Counted from the stretch's first letter, positions 17,274-26,239 are shown. The stretch: DNA of 64,000 nt from CADEDH01 sp047971245 (GCA_047971245.1 JBKDZN010000219.1:1-64000); one strand, 5' to 3'. The notes: generated by a model from the letters alone, not told the origin. Translations and numbers: made by a program.

Positions 17274-20200
17274 TCAGCGGGCCGCGGCCGCAACCCCGTT
17301 CACGAACAGGCGGCGGCACGATCCTCCCGGATCCCGTCCCCGCAACGGGTCATGCCGGTCGTGCACATGGTCTTCGGGATGAGGCATGAGCCCGAGGACG
17401 AGACCGGTGTGGTCGACCAGGCCGGCGACGTCACCGGCCGAACCGTTCGGGTTCACCGGGTACACCCCGTCGGCCGGGCTCCCGTCGGGGTGGGCGTAGC
17501 GGAAGGCGACCCGGGAACCGGGACCGGCGCTGATCAGGGCAGGATCGGCCACAACCAGCTTGCCCTCGGCGTGGGCCACCGGGCACCGGATCGGGGCGTC
17601 GAGCTGGTCGAGCCAGACCGACTCGGACGACTCGGGTTGCAGGGTCACCCAGCGGCACTCGAACCGGTGGGAGTCGTTGGCCACCAGCGCGGCCGCACCC
17701 GAGCCCGGGGCGGGCGACCCGCCCCCGGTGTCCGGGCCGGCAGCACCCGGCAGCAGGCCGGCCCGGACCAGGGCCTGGAACCCGTTGCAGATCCCGATGA
17801 TCGGCATCTGCCGTTCCACCGCCTCCCGGAGCTGATCCCCGAACCAGCCGGTGAGATCGAGACCGAGCAACCGTCCCGCCCCCAGGGCGTCGCCGTAGGA
17901 GAAGCCGCCGGGCAGGGCGAGGAGCTGATGGTCGGCCAGGCGGACCGTGCCGGCCCGGAGGACCGAGAGGGGCACCTGGTTCACGAACGCTCCGGCCGCG
18001 ACGAACGCCTCGGCCAGCTCACCGTTGCGGTTGGTGCCCGGTGCCACCGGGATCAGCACTGACGGGCGTCGACCGGCCATCACCGGCCCGCCCGACGGGG
18101 GCGACCCGGCGGCGGTGAGGCGGGTGGCCGGGCCCGATCCGCCCGACGGGCCGCCGCCGGCCGGAGCGTCGACCGGGGCCGGGGCGGGGTCCGGGTCGAG
18201 CTCGAGGTGGAGGTCGGGGTCGGCACGGTAGGCCGCGGCGAGGCGGTCGAGGCCGACGCTCAACCCGCCCACGGTCACCGACGGTTCCTCGACGACCCGA
18301 CCGATGACGGCGGCGTCGGGCACCAGTTCGGCCATGCGGGCCCGTTGCTCGGGGGCGACCGCGCACAGGTAGCGCCCGGCCCCCTCACCGAACATGACGT
18401 GCGGGTCGGCCTCGGCGGAGCCCAGGTCGAGCGTGAGGCCGAGCCGGCCGGCCAGGGCCCACTCGGCCGCGGCGACGGCCAGGCCACCCTCGGCCAGATC
18501 ATGGCCGGAGCGGATGATCCCGGCCCGGATGGCGGCGGCGAGCTGGCGGTGGCGGCGAACCGCCCCGGGGTCGGGGGCCGGTACGGGCCCGCCCAGGTCG
18601 CCCCCGGCGACCTCGTCGTAATGGCTGGCCCCGAGCGCGCCCTCGGGGGGACCGATCAGCCAGACGTCGTCGCCGGCCACGGTGGGCCCGGTGGCGGGGA
18701 TCCGATCGGGTTGATCAACCACCCCGAGGGCGGTGATGACCAGGGTCGGGGTCACCGGGTCGGGCGTCCCGTCGGGGTGGGTGAAGCTGTTGTAGAGCGA
18801 GTCCTTGCCGGAGACGAACGGGGCGCCGTGGGCGATGGCGGCGTCGTGACAACCGCGGCACGCCTCCACCAGGCGGCCGAGGGTCACCGGGTCGGTGGGG
18901 TCGCCCCAGGCGAAGTTGTCGAGCAGGCTGAGCCGGGCCGGATCGGCCCCGGCCAGGGTCACGTTGCGGACGGCTTCGTCGACCGCGGCCCAGGCCATCG
19001 CCTCGGCATCGTGGCGCCCCAGCACCACCGAGAGACCGATACCCACCGCGAAGCCGGTGGTGCCGTCGGCATCGGGCGGGATCAGGGCGGTGCCGTCGGC
19101 GGGACCGTCGCCCGCCACCCCCCCGTAGGGCCGGACCAGGGTTCCGCCCAGGACCTCGTGGTCGAAGGTACGGACCACGGCCTCGTTCGACCGGATCGAC
19201 GGATGGGCCAGCAGCCGCAGCAGGGCGTCGACCGGGTCGATGGTCGCGGGGAGGCGGGCCGGGCGGGCCCTGGCCTCGGATCGGGCGGTGAGGGTGAGCG
19301 GGGGCCGGCCGTCGTGGAGGAAACCGGTGTCGAGGTCGACCACGGGTTCCCCCCCACTGGTCACCACCAGGCGGCCGGTGCCGGTGAAGGTGCCGATGAC
19401 CGCGGCGTCGACCTGCCAGCGGCGACACAGGGCGAGCAGGGGCGCCGGATCCGGCGTGGCGAGCACCATCCGCTCCTGGGCCTCGGACAGCCACACCTCC
19501 CACGGAGCCAGGCCCGGGTACTTCCGGGGCACGAGATCGAGCTCGACGGTGGCCCCGACCGTCTCGGCCATCTCGCCCACGGCCGAGGAGAGGCCGCCGG
19601 CGCCGCAGTCGGTGATGGCCGAGTAGAGACCCCCGTCGCGCGCCTCCACCACCACGTCGATGAGGCCCTTCTCGACCACGGGGTCACCGATCTGCACCGA
19701 CGAGCCGGCCACTTCGGCGGTCTCGATGCCCATGGTCTGCGAGGAGAACGTGGCACCGCCCACACCATCGCGGCCGACCGCACCGCCGATCACCACCACC
19801 GCATCGCCCGGCTGGGGGTCGGTGCGGTGGCTGCCGGTGGGGAGCACCCCGATACAGCCGGCGAAGACCAGCGGGGTTGTGGTGTAGGAGGGGTCATGCA
19901 CGATGGCCCCGGCCACGTTGGGCACACCGATCTTGTTGCCGTAATCCCCAACCCCGGCCACCACCCCGGCCCGGACCCGGCGGGGGTGGAGGACCCCGGG
20001 TGGGAGAGCGTCGGGGTCGAGGTCCTCGGGCCCGAAACAGAGGATGTCGCTGACGGCCACGGGTCGGGCCGACACCCCGAGGATGTCACGGACCACGCCG
20101 CCCACCCCCGTGTTGGCCCCGCCGAAGGGCTCCAGGGCACTCGGATGGTTGTGGGTCTCGGCCTTGACGGCCAGATCGTGATGGTCGTCGAAGGCGACGA

Positions 20201-21089
20201 TGCCGGCGTTGTCGACGAACGCGGACCGGACCCACGGGGCGTCGATGGTGTCGGTGGCCGCTCGCAGGAAGCTGCGGAGCAGCCCGTCGATGGTCTCGCC
20301 GGCCCCCGCGGCGTCCTCCAAGACGATCCGGGCCCGGAACGTCTTGTGGGAACAGTGCTCGCTCCAGGTCTGGGCGATGGTCTCCAGCTCGGCGTCGCTC
20401 GGTTCCCGGCCGAGCTCCCCGAAGTGGGCCTGGACGGTCACCATCTCGTCGCCCGACAGTCCCAGGCGCCGGGACCGGCTCAGGGCCTCCAGGCCGGAGC
20501 GGTCCATCCCGCTCACCGAGATCCGTTCCACCGCCGGGGCCTTGGCCTGGGCGTCGGTGAACGCCGGGGCCAGCGAACGGTCCGACCACCGTTCGATCAC
20601 CTCGTTGTGGAGCACCCGATCGACCAGGGCGTCGAGCTCGGCGGGGGTGAGATCCCCGTCGACGACCAGGCGGCGACCGACAGAGGCGGCCGCCACCGGG
20701 TAGCCGAGCTCGGTGGCCGCCCGGACCAGTTCGGCTCCTTCCCGGTCGGTCACCCCGGCCCGGAGGCCGATCTCGACCACATGGGGTGGGGTGCCGTCCG
20801 CGCCGGCGGCGGGCTCGTGCTCCTCGGCCCGGCACCACCATTGGCCCACCGAGTCGACGGCGAGGGTGGTGACCAGGGCGTCGAGGTCGGCGTCGTCGAG
20901 GTCGGCGGCGAGGTGGATGAGCCGGAGCTCGGTGATGGAACGCACCGGGAACCCGAACAGCCGGGCCTGGGCCGTCGGCCCGTGATCGGATCGATCCCGG
21001 TGACCGGGCCCGATCACGATGCGGAACACGGGGACCGCGGCCGGGTCGAGCGGGCGCGGAACGGGAGGGGTGGGCGAGATGGGGCTCAC
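17274..21089 (-). CDS. purL: Phosphoribosylformylglycinamidine synthase, single-chain PurS-PurL-PurQ form
   Basis: A 1271-residue FGAM synthase holding all three functions that most actinobacteria encode as separate purS, purQ and purL genes. Residues about 20-185 have two PurS-like alpha/beta repeats. The synthetase follows, with TWSEHCSHKTFRARI, KAETHNHPSALEPFGGANTG and DCGAGGLSSAVGEMAE. A Gly/Pro/Ala linker of about 50 residues leads into the glutaminase: LLALPGGFSYGDALGAGR, nucleophile Cys in IGICNGFQALVRAGLLPG, and MPHPED with catalytic His and Glu. The GTG start is six bases after GATAGT, a likely leaderless promoter for the purine run. Length matches large-type PurL, but the SEHCSHKTF region looks closer to small-type PurL. 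Confidence 0.93.
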   Translation of the reverse strand: MSPISPTPPVPRPLDPAAVPVFRIVIGPGHRDRSDHGPTAQARLFGFPVRSITELRLIHLAADLDDADLDALVTTLAVDSVGQWWCRAEEHEPAAGADGTPPHVVEIGLRAGVTDREGAELVRAATELGYPVAAASVGRRLVVDGDLTPAELDALVDRVLHNEVIERWSDRSLAPAFTDAQAKAPAVERISVSGMDRSGLEALSRSRRLGLSGDEMVTVQAHFGELGREPSDAELETIAQTWSEHCSHKTFRARIVLEDAAGAGETIDGLLRSFLRAATDTIDAPWVRSAFVDNAGIVAFDDHHDLAVKAETHNHPSALEPFGGANTGVGGVVRDILGVSARPVAVSDILCFGPEDLDPDALPPGVLHPRRVRAGVVAGVGDYGNKIGVPNVAGAIVHDPSYTTTPLVFAGCIGVLPTGSHRTDPQPGDAVVVIGGAVGRDGVGGATFSSQTMGIETAEVAGSSVQIGDPVVEKGLIDVVVEARDGGLYSAITDCGAGGLSSAVGEMAETVGATVELDLVPRKYPGLAPWEVWLSEAQERMVLATPDPAPLLALCRRWQVDAAVIGTFTGTGRLVVTSGGEPVVDLDTGFLHDGRPPLTLTARSEARARPARLPATIDPVDALLRLLAHPSIRSNEAVVRTFDHEVLGGTLVRPYGGVAGDGPADGTALIPPDADGTTGFAVGIGLSVVLGRHDAEAMAWAAVDEAVRNVTLAGADPARLSLLDNFAWGDPTDPVTLGRLVEACRGCHDAAIAHGAPFVSGKDSLYNSFTHPDGTPDPVTPTLVITALGVVDQPDRIPATGPTVAGDDVWLIGPPEGALGASHYDEVAGGDLGGPVPAPDPGAVRRHRQLAAAIRAGIIRSGHDLAEGGLAVAAAEWALAGRLGLTLDLGSAEADPHVMFGEGAGRYLCAVAPEQRARMAELVPDAAVIGRVVEEPSVTVGGLSVGLDRLAAAYRADPDLHLELDPDPAPAPVDAPAGGGPSGGSGPATRLTAAGSPPSGGPVMAGRRPSVLIPVAPGTNRNGELAEAFVAAGAFVNQVPLSVLRAGTVRLADHQLLALPGGFSYGDALGAGRLLGLDLTGWFGDQLREAVERQMPIIGICNGFQALVRAGLLPGAAGPDTGGGSPAPGSGAAALVANDSHRFECRWVTLQPESSESVWLDQLDAPIRCPVAHAEGKLVVADPALISAGPGSRVAFRYAHPDGSPADGVYPVNPNGSAGDVAGLVDHTGLVLGLMPHPEDHVHDRHDPLRGRDPGGSCRRLFVNGVAAAAR

Positions 21090-21095
21090 GCCACC

Positions 21096-21101
21096 ACTAT
21101 C
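21096..21101 (-). promoter_or_regulatory. -10 element for purine cluster
   Basis: Minus-strand GATAGT lies six bases before the purL GTG at 21089. I see no guanine riboswitch or PurR-like box in the 110-bp divergent spacer. Confidence 0.45.
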
Positions 21102-21184
21102 GCAAGCTCATCCCCCGGAGCGGCGCCAAGGCCCGCGTTTCGTCGGTGGCGCGGCCGGACGACGAAACCCGGCCGGCCGGCCGC

Positions 21185-21190
21185 TACCGT
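21185..21190 (+). promoter_or_regulatory. -10 element for 5'-nucleotidase gene
   Basis: TACCGT is followed by seven bases and the GTG start at 21198. This supports that start codon and a leaderless mRNA. Confidence 0.45.
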
Positions 21191-21197
21191 CGGAGCC

Positions 21198-21863
21198 GTG
21201 CCGCGGCAGTTCGTCCTGGGTGTCGACCTCGACAATGTGTGCGCCGACTACACCGCCGGTTTCCGTCGGATCGTCGCGGAGGATCGGGGGGTCGACCCCG
21301 AGTCCCTGTCACTCGTCCGCTCCTGGGGGTTCGAGGAGTGGGGCTTGAGCGACGCCGACTACGACCGGCTCCACCGGGTGGCGGTGAACGAACGACGCAT
21401 CCTCCGCCACCTCGAACCCTCCCCGGGATGTGCCGACGCCCTGTGGCGCCTGTCGGACGCCGGGGTGTGGATCCGCATCATCACCCATCGGCTCTACGTC
21501 AACTGGGGTCACGCGGCGGCGGTGTCCGACACCGTCGAATGGCTCGACGAGGCCGCGATCCCCTACCGGGACCTATGTTTCCTGGGCGACAAACCGGAGG
21601 TGGGCGCGGATCTCTACATCGACGACGCCCCCCACAACATCGAGGCGTTGCGGGCCGCCGGCAACGAGGTCATCGTCTTCGACCAGCCCTACAACCGGGA
21701 CCTGCCGGGCCTGCGGGCCACCGGGTGGGACGAGGTCGAGCAGATCGTGTTCGACGCCGCGTCCGCCGGGGGTGGTATCCAGCCCCAGCTGCCGGGCATC
21801 GACGCCGGGTCCGACCGGCTCCGTCGTCGCCGAGGTCCCGACCCCGATCCGACGTCGCCATGA
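21198..21863 (+). CDS. 5'(3')-deoxyribonucleotidase-like HAD phosphatase
   Basis: A 221-residue HAD-fold protein. The N-terminal LGVDLDNVCADYTAGF has the Asp-x-Asp-Asn-Val form of the NT5C-type deoxyribonucleotidases, with both catalytic Asp residues. IRIITHRL is motif II, FLGDKPEVGADLYIDDAPHNIEAL holds the Lys and acidic motifs III and IV. It should dephosphorylate (deoxy)nucleoside monophosphates. The GTG start fits the -10 element seven bases upstream. It diverges from the purine cluster and its stop overlaps the next ATG (ATGA), so translation is coupled to the membrane protein. The last ~30 residues are a Gly/Asp/Arg-rich tail. Confidence 0.8.
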   Translation: MPRQFVLGVDLDNVCADYTAGFRRIVAEDRGVDPESLSLVRSWGFEEWGLSDADYDRLHRVAVNERRILRHLEPSPGCADALWRLSDAGVWIRIITHRLYVNWGHAAAVSDTVEWLDEAAIPYRDLCFLGDKPEVGADLYIDDAPHNIEALRAAGNEVIVFDQPYNRDLPGLRATGWDEVEQIVFDAASAGGGIQPQLPGIDAGSDRLRRRRGPDPDPTSP

Positions 21864-22240
21864 TCGCCCAGCTGGCGGCGGTGGTACTGGCCGTGGTGCT
21901 GGCCGTAGCCGCCGTGGCGAAACTGATCCGACCCCGCCGGACCCGTGAGGACCTGGCCGGGCTCGGTCTGGTGGCCACGCCTGCTCTGGCGGTGATCGTC
22001 CCCGTGATCGAACTGACCACGGCGGTCCTGCTCGTGCTCCGTCCCGCCTGGGGAGGGGTGATGGCCTTCGCCCTGATCGCCGCCTTCACCGCCGTGCTGG
22101 TCCAGGTCATCCGCTCGGGTCGAGTGGCCCGCTGCGCCTGCTTCGGCAGCCTGGGCAACGAGGTGGTGTCCCGCTCAGGGGTGATCCGCAACGCCTTCCT
22201 CCTGGTGCTCGCCGTGACCGCGGCCACCGGGCGCGGCTGA
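21860..22240 (+). CDS. MauE/DoxX-family membrane protein
   Basis: A 126-residue protein with four predicted membrane helices. VARCACFGSLG between helices 3 and 4 is the Cys-x-Cys-Phe-Gly motif of MauE-type proteins, which are linked to thiol-disulfide chemistry outside the membrane. The first helix (MIAQLAAVVLAVVLAVAAVAKL) ends in the conserved AKL of the DoxX/MauE group. It overlaps the preceding gene by four bases. A 14-bp perfect palindrome (CAGCCCC/GGGGCTG) follows the stop and may end the transcript. The partner thiol enzyme is not in the window. Confidence 0.78.
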   Translation: MIAQLAAVVLAVVLAVAAVAKLIRPRRTREDLAGLGLVATPALAVIVPVIELTTAVLLVLRPAWGGVMAFALIAAFTAVLVQVIRSGRVARCACFGSLGNEVVSRSGVIRNAFLLVLAVTAATGRG

Positions 22241-22315
22241 CAACTCAGCCCCGGGGCTGGTGCCCCCGCCCGCGGGGTGACCACAATGGCGCCATGGATT
22301 CGACGGCACCGCGTC

Positions 22316-23614
22316 ATGGCTGAGGACCACACCTGGGGATTCCGGACCCGGGCCCTGCACGCCGGCGGCCGTCCGGACCCGACCACGGGCGCCCGGGCCG
22401 TGCCCATCTACCAGTCGACCAGCTTCGTGTTCGAGGACACCGACGACGCCGCCGACCTCTTCGCCCTCCAGAAGTACGGGACGATCTACAGCCGGATCTC
22501 CAATCCGACCACGGCCGCGTTCGAGGAGCGCATGGCCAGCCTGGAGGGCGGCATCGGGGCCGTGGCCACCGCCAGCGGCCAGGCCGCGGAGTTCCTGGCC
22601 ATCACCACCCTGGCCGGGGCCGGCGATCATGTGGTGGCGGCCGCCGGGCTCTACGGGGGCACCACGACCCTGCTGGCCACCACGCTGGCCCGGTTGGGCA
22701 TCACCACCACGTTCGTGGACAACAGCGACCTCGACGCCTTCGCCGCCGCGGTGACCGACCGGACCAAGCTGCTGTACACCGAGATCATCGGCAACCCGTC
22801 CGGGGCCGTGGCCGATCTGGCCGCCCTGGCCGCGATCGCCCACGGCCACGGCGTACCGCTGGTGGTGGACGCCACCTTCGCCACCCCGTACCTGTGCCGA
22901 CCCATCGAGCACGGGGCCGACATCGTGCTGCACTCGGCCACCAAGTTCATCGGTGGTCACGGCACCAGCATCGGCGGGGTGATCGTGGAGGCGGGGACCT
23001 TCGACTGGGCCGCCTCGGGCCGGTTCCCCCGGTTCACCGAGCCGGTGCCGACCTACGCCGGCCTTCGCTGGCAGGACAACTTCGGGGAGTACGCGTTCTG
23101 CACCGCCCTGCGTTCCGAGCAGTTGCGCGATGTGGGCGCCTGCCTGTCACCGTTCAACGCCTTCCTCCTGCTGCAAGGGCTGGAGACCCTGCCCCAGCGG
23201 ATGGACGGGCACGTGGCCAACGCCCGGGCGGTGGCGGCCTGGCTGGCCGGCGACGAACGGGTGGCCTGGGTGGCCTACGCCGACCTTCCCGAGTCGCCCT
23301 ATCACGAGCTGGCCCGCCGCTACCTGCCCCGGGGTCCGGGGGCCATCTTCACCTTCGGGGTGAAGGGGGGACGCAAGGCCGGACAACGCTTCATCGAGAA
23401 CCTCCGGATGATCAGCCATCTGGCCAACGTGGGCGACGCCAGGACGCTGGTGATCCACCCGGCCTCGACCACCCACCAACAGCTCTCCGACGAGCAGCTC
23501 ACCGCGGCCGGCGTCGGTCCCGACATGATCCGGTTGTCGGTGGGCCTGGAGGACCTCGAGGACATCTGTTGGGACCTCGACCAGGCCCTGACCGCAGCCC
23601 AGGAGCTCGCATGA
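22316..23614 (+). CDS. metY: O-acetylhomoserine sulfhydrylase / aminocarboxypropyltransferase
   Basis: A 432-residue PLP enzyme of the Cys/Met metabolism family. It makes homocysteine from O-acetylhomoserine and sulfide. YQSTSFVF, YSRISNPTTAAFEERMASLEGG and SGQAAEFLAI surround the cofactor, and LHSATKFIGGHGTSIGG carries the PLP-binding Lys. The long insertion DWAASGRFPRFTEPVPTY is typical of MetY rather than MetB or MetZ. The start is taken at the ATG giving MAEDHTWGF; an in-frame ATG at 22286 has a better ribosome site (GGGGTGA) and cannot be excluded. The stop overlaps the next ATG. Confidence 0.92.
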   Translation: MAEDHTWGFRTRALHAGGRPDPTTGARAVPIYQSTSFVFEDTDDAADLFALQKYGTIYSRISNPTTAAFEERMASLEGGIGAVATASGQAAEFLAITTLAGAGDHVVAAAGLYGGTTTLLATTLARLGITTTFVDNSDLDAFAAAVTDRTKLLYTEIIGNPSGAVADLAALAAIAHGHGVPLVVDATFATPYLCRPIEHGADIVLHSATKFIGGHGTSIGGVIVEAGTFDWAASGRFPRFTEPVPTYAGLRWQDNFGEYAFCTALRSEQLRDVGACLSPFNAFLLLQGLETLPQRMDGHVANARAVAAWLAGDERVAWVAYADLPESPYHELARRYLPRGPGAIFTFGVKGGRKAGQRFIENLRMISHLANVGDARTLVIHPASTTHQQLSDEQLTAAGVGPDMIRLSVGLEDLEDICWDLDQALTAAQELA

Positions 23615-24108
23615 CCCCGCCCGGCACGGATTCGACCAGCCCGCTCGTGCTCCGCTCGGCCGGAGACCGCAAGGTCCTGCTCGACCGGACCCGGAGCATC
23701 GCCATCGTCGGCGCCTCCGCCAATCCGGCCCGGGCCTCGAACTTCGTGATCACCTACCTGAAGTCGTCGACGTGTGACTTCACCCTGTACCCGGTCAACC
23801 CGACCGAGCGCGAGATCCTGGGTCTGGCGTGCTACCCGTCCCTGTTCGACCTGCCTGAGCCGCCCGACATGGTCGACGTGTTCCGCCGGCCCGACGACTG
23901 CCCCCAGGTGGCCCGGGACGCAGTGGCCGTCGGCGCGTCGTCGCTGTGGCTGCAGCTCGGCATCGTCAGCGACGAGGCGGCCGCCATTGCCGCCGCCGGT
24001 GGCCTCCAGGTGGTCTTGGACCGTTGTGTCAAGATCGAGCACGCCCGGTTCGCCGGCGGGCTCCACCTCGCCGGTTTCGACACCGGCGTCATCGATTCGA
24101 GGAGGTAG
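23611..24108 (+). CDS. CoA-binding domain protein (YccU-like)
   Basis: A 165-residue Rossmann-like CoA-binding protein. IAIVGASANPARASNFV is the nucleotide loop, YPVNP and the DMVDVFRRPDDCP segment are diagnostic for the family related to succinyl-CoA synthetase alpha. It starts at an ATG that overlaps the metY stop by four bases, so the two products are made together. From general knowledge, a metY / CoA-binding pair recurs in several bacterial groups, so a role linked to acetyl- or succinyl-homoserine metabolism is plausible but inferred. No catalytic residues are assigned. Confidence 0.85.
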   Translation: MTPPGTDSTSPLVLRSAGDRKVLLDRTRSIAIVGASANPARASNFVITYLKSSTCDFTLYPVNPTEREILGLACYPSLFDLPEPPDMVDVFRRPDDCPQVARDAVAVGASSLWLQLGIVSDEAAAIAAAGGLQVVLDRCVKIEHARFAGGLHLAGFDTGVIDSRR

Positions 24109-24113
24109 GGACG

Positions 24114-24854
24114 ATGGATCTGGGGTTGCAGGGGAAGCGGGCCGTGGTGGCGGCGTCGTCGTCGGGCCTCGGCCTGGCGTGCGCCCAGGCCCTGGCGGCC
24201 GAGGGGGTGACGGTGGCCATGGGCTCGCGGGACGAGGACCGGATCGAGGCCGCCGCCTCCGGGATCGACGGCGCCATTCCCCTCGTGGGGGATGTCTCGA
24301 CCGTGGAGGGCGCCACCGCGTTCACCACGGCCGCGGTCGAGGCGCTGGGCGGGGTCGACATCCTGATCGCCAACGCCGGCGGGCCGCCGCCGGGTACGTT
24401 CGCCTCCACCCCCCTCGAGGCCTACCCCGACGCCCTCGCCCTGAACCTGTTGTCGACCGTGGCCATGTGCGAGGTGACGGTACCGGCGATGCAGGAACAG
24501 GGGTGGGGCCGGGTGGTGGCCATCACCTCGGTGTCGGTCCGTCAACCGATCTCCAACCTGATCCTGTCGAACACGGCCCGGGCCGGCCTGACCGGCTTCC
24601 TGAAGACCCTGGCCCTCGAGGTGGCGGGCGACGGGGTGACCGTCAACTCGGTCCAACCCGGCTCCCACGCCACTCCCCGCCTGGGCAAGATCCCCGGCGC
24701 CCTGACCGAGCGGGCGGCGGGCGTGCCGGCCGGACGGATCGGGGCGCCGGAGGACTTCGGCCGGGTGGCGACCTTCCTGTGTTCCGAACCGGCCAACTAC
24801 ATCACCGGGGTCGCTCTCAACGTCGACGGTGGTAGCTATGGCGGCCTCCAGTAG
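24114..24854 (+). CDS. SDR-fold protein lacking the catalytic Tyr and Lys
   Basis: A 246-residue SDR-like protein that starts with a strong AGGAGG five bases after the CoA-binding gene. It has the SDR frame (ANAGGPPPG, ITSVSVRQP, C-terminal GVALNVDGG), but the cofactor loop is AASSSGLG instead of TGxxxGIG. The catalytic Tyr is Ser152 and the Lys is Arg156 (SNTARAG); Ser139 is kept. This matches a known atypical subgroup of beta-ketoacyl-ACP-reductase-like SDRs that lack the tetrad. It may bind a ligand or use a different mechanism. The operon with metY suggests a shared pathway. Confidence 0.85.
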   Translation: MDLGLQGKRAVVAASSSGLGLACAQALAAEGVTVAMGSRDEDRIEAAASGIDGAIPLVGDVSTVEGATAFTTAAVEALGGVDILIANAGGPPPGTFASTPLEAYPDALALNLLSTVAMCEVTVPAMQEQGWGRVVAITSVSVRQPISNLILSNTARAGLTGFLKTLALEVAGDGVTVNSVQPGSHATPRLGKIPGALTERAAGVPAGRIGAPEDFGRVATFLCSEPANYITGVALNVDGGSYGGLQ

Positions 24855-24868
24855 GTACACATGAGCCG

Positions 24869-25192
24869 ATGGCGTTGTCCCGTGGTGCTCGAACCCGATC
24901 CGTTCTGATCGCCGCCGTGGCGATGGTGGCCCTGTCGGCCTCGGCCTGCACCAGTGGGCCGGGGAGCGAGCAGGATCTCGTCGACGCCCTCACCCGGGAC
25001 GACGGGTTCGACCAGGCCCAGGCGGAGTGCATCGCCCACGCGGTGTTCAACGAGTACGGCGAGAACGAGGACGCCCTCAAGGCGATCTCCTCGGCCCCGG
25101 ACATGGCCTCGCTCGACACCCCCGACGGGGTGCCCGGCTTCGGCGCCTTCTTCGACCAGACCGTCCAGACCTGCGGCGGCTCGCTCCAGTAG
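24869..25192 (+). CDS. Small secreted lipoprotein
   Basis: A 107-residue predicted lipoprotein. The N terminus has basic residues, a hydrophobic stretch (SVLIAAVAMVALSA) and the lipobox SASAC, with lipidated Cys near residue 27. The mature part is acidic and has two more cysteines (AECIAHAVF, VQTCGG) that could form a disulfide. The DDGFDQAQAECIAHAVFNEYG segment resembles small actinobacterial lipoproteins of unknown function with a conserved Cys helix. It stands 14 nt after the SDR gene. Role unknown. Confidence 0.7.
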   Translation: MALSRGARTRSVLIAAVAMVALSASACTSGPGSEQDLVDALTRDDGFDQAQAECIAHAVFNEYGENEDALKAISSAPDMASLDTPDGVPGFGAFFDQTVQTCGGSLQ

Positions 25193-25253
25193 GGGGCCGG
25201 CGGGCCGCGGCCCACGGACGCACCGGCTCGCTGCCGGGTGCCATGATGAGCCG

Positions 25254-25940
25254 ATGGCGGCGCCGGTCACGAACCCTCCTCCCCCGATCCGGTGGATCGA
25301 CCTGGCCACGCTGGGGTTCACCTACTTCGTCGTCGGGGTCACCGTCAGCGTGGCCCTGGTCGAGCGGGGAACCCCGCCGCTGAACATCGCCGGGGCCGCC
25401 CTGATCGTGTACAGCGCGACCAGTGAGCTGGCCTACATCGCCGTGCGGGACACCGGCGGTGGCACCGTGGCCGGTGTCCTCAGCGGTTGGCTGGTGGCCA
25501 GCCGCTTCGGCCTGCTCTGCGTGAGTCTGGGGGCCAGGCTCCCCGGCGGTCGGAGTGAACGGGCGCTGGCCGCCCTGATGGCCGTCGACCCGTCGGTTGC
25601 CCTGGCGGTGCAGCAGACCGATCCGGGCCGGGTGCGCCGGGTGTACTGGCGGGCGTCGGTGGTGCTGATGGCCGGCTGGCTGGCCGGTAACGCGGTCGGG
25701 GTCGGCCTCGGCAACATCATGTCCGATGCCGACCGCTGGGGACTGGACGTGGTGTTCCCCGCCGCCCTGCTGGCCATCATCGGGAACCGGCTACGACACC
25801 GGGACGGCCTCACCGCGGCCCTGGTCGGAGCGGGGGTGTGCCTCGCGTTGCTGCCGGTGGCCCCGGGTGGGGTACCGATTCTCGCCAGTGCGCTCGGCGC
25901 CGGTGCCGGCCTCGTCGCCGCGAGGACGGCGGCCCGATGA
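25254..25940 (+). CDS. azlC: Branched-chain amino acid exporter large subunit, AzlC family
   Basis: A 228-residue membrane protein with five to six predicted helices. FTYFVVGVTVSVALVERG, SATSELAYIAV and SRFGLLCVSLGARL follow the AzlC pattern, in which the large subunit pairs with the small AzlD to export branched-chain amino acids or analogues. The ATG lies six bases after CATGAT, a weak -10 candidate. The stop overlaps the next ATG, which is the expected azlCD arrangement. The conserved AzlC helix 2 is somewhat divergent, so substrate may differ. Confidence 0.83.
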   Translation: MAAPVTNPPPPIRWIDLATLGFTYFVVGVTVSVALVERGTPPLNIAGAALIVYSATSELAYIAVRDTGGGTVAGVLSGWLVASRFGLLCVSLGARLPGGRSERALAALMAVDPSVALAVQQTDPGRVRRVYWRASVVLMAGWLAGNAVGVGLGNIMSDADRWGLDVVFPAALLAIIGNRLRHRDGLTAALVGAGVCLALLPVAPGGVPILASALGAGAGLVAARTAAR

Positions 25941-26239
25941 GCTGGCTGGTCATCATCAGTCTGGCGGTGGGCACCTGGGCCCAGCGGCTGCTCGGCATGT
26001 TCGGTGCCGGCGCGGTCATCGCCCGCCACCGGGGCCTGGCCCTCCTGGCCGACCTGCTCCCGGTGGCCATCATCGCCGCGGTGATCGCCCAGCTGACCCT
26101 GGCCAGGGGTCGAACCCTGGTTGTCGACGACCGGCTGCTGGGCCTGGCGGTGGCCGGGGTGCTGGTCTGGCGGCGGGCGCCACTGGTCGTGGTCGTCGTG
26201 GCCGCCGCGGCCGTTACCGCCCTGGCCCGCTCGTGGTAG
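25937..26239 (+). CDS. azlD: AzlD-family small exporter subunit
   Basis: A 100-residue protein with three to four hydrophobic helices. It overlaps azlC by four bases. The size, position and VGTWAQRLLGMFGAGAVIARHRGLALLADLLPVA-type helix-loop with Pro fit AzlD, the small partner of AzlC. The first helix has GTWAQR where AzlD usually has GxxTYxxR. It is the last gene of the plus-strand run; a 341-bp non-coding region follows. Confidence 0.8.
   Translation: MSWLVIISLAVGTWAQRLLGMFGAGAVIARHRGLALLADLLPVAIIAAVIAQLTLARGRTLVVDDRLLGLAVAGVLVWRRAPLVVVVVAAAAVTALARSW

Noticed and set aside
18207..21197. A plus-strand frame of nearly 1000 codons opposite purL
   Set aside because: GC-rich antisense shadow of purL; the translation is Gly/Asp/His-rich with no domains before the nucleotidase start.
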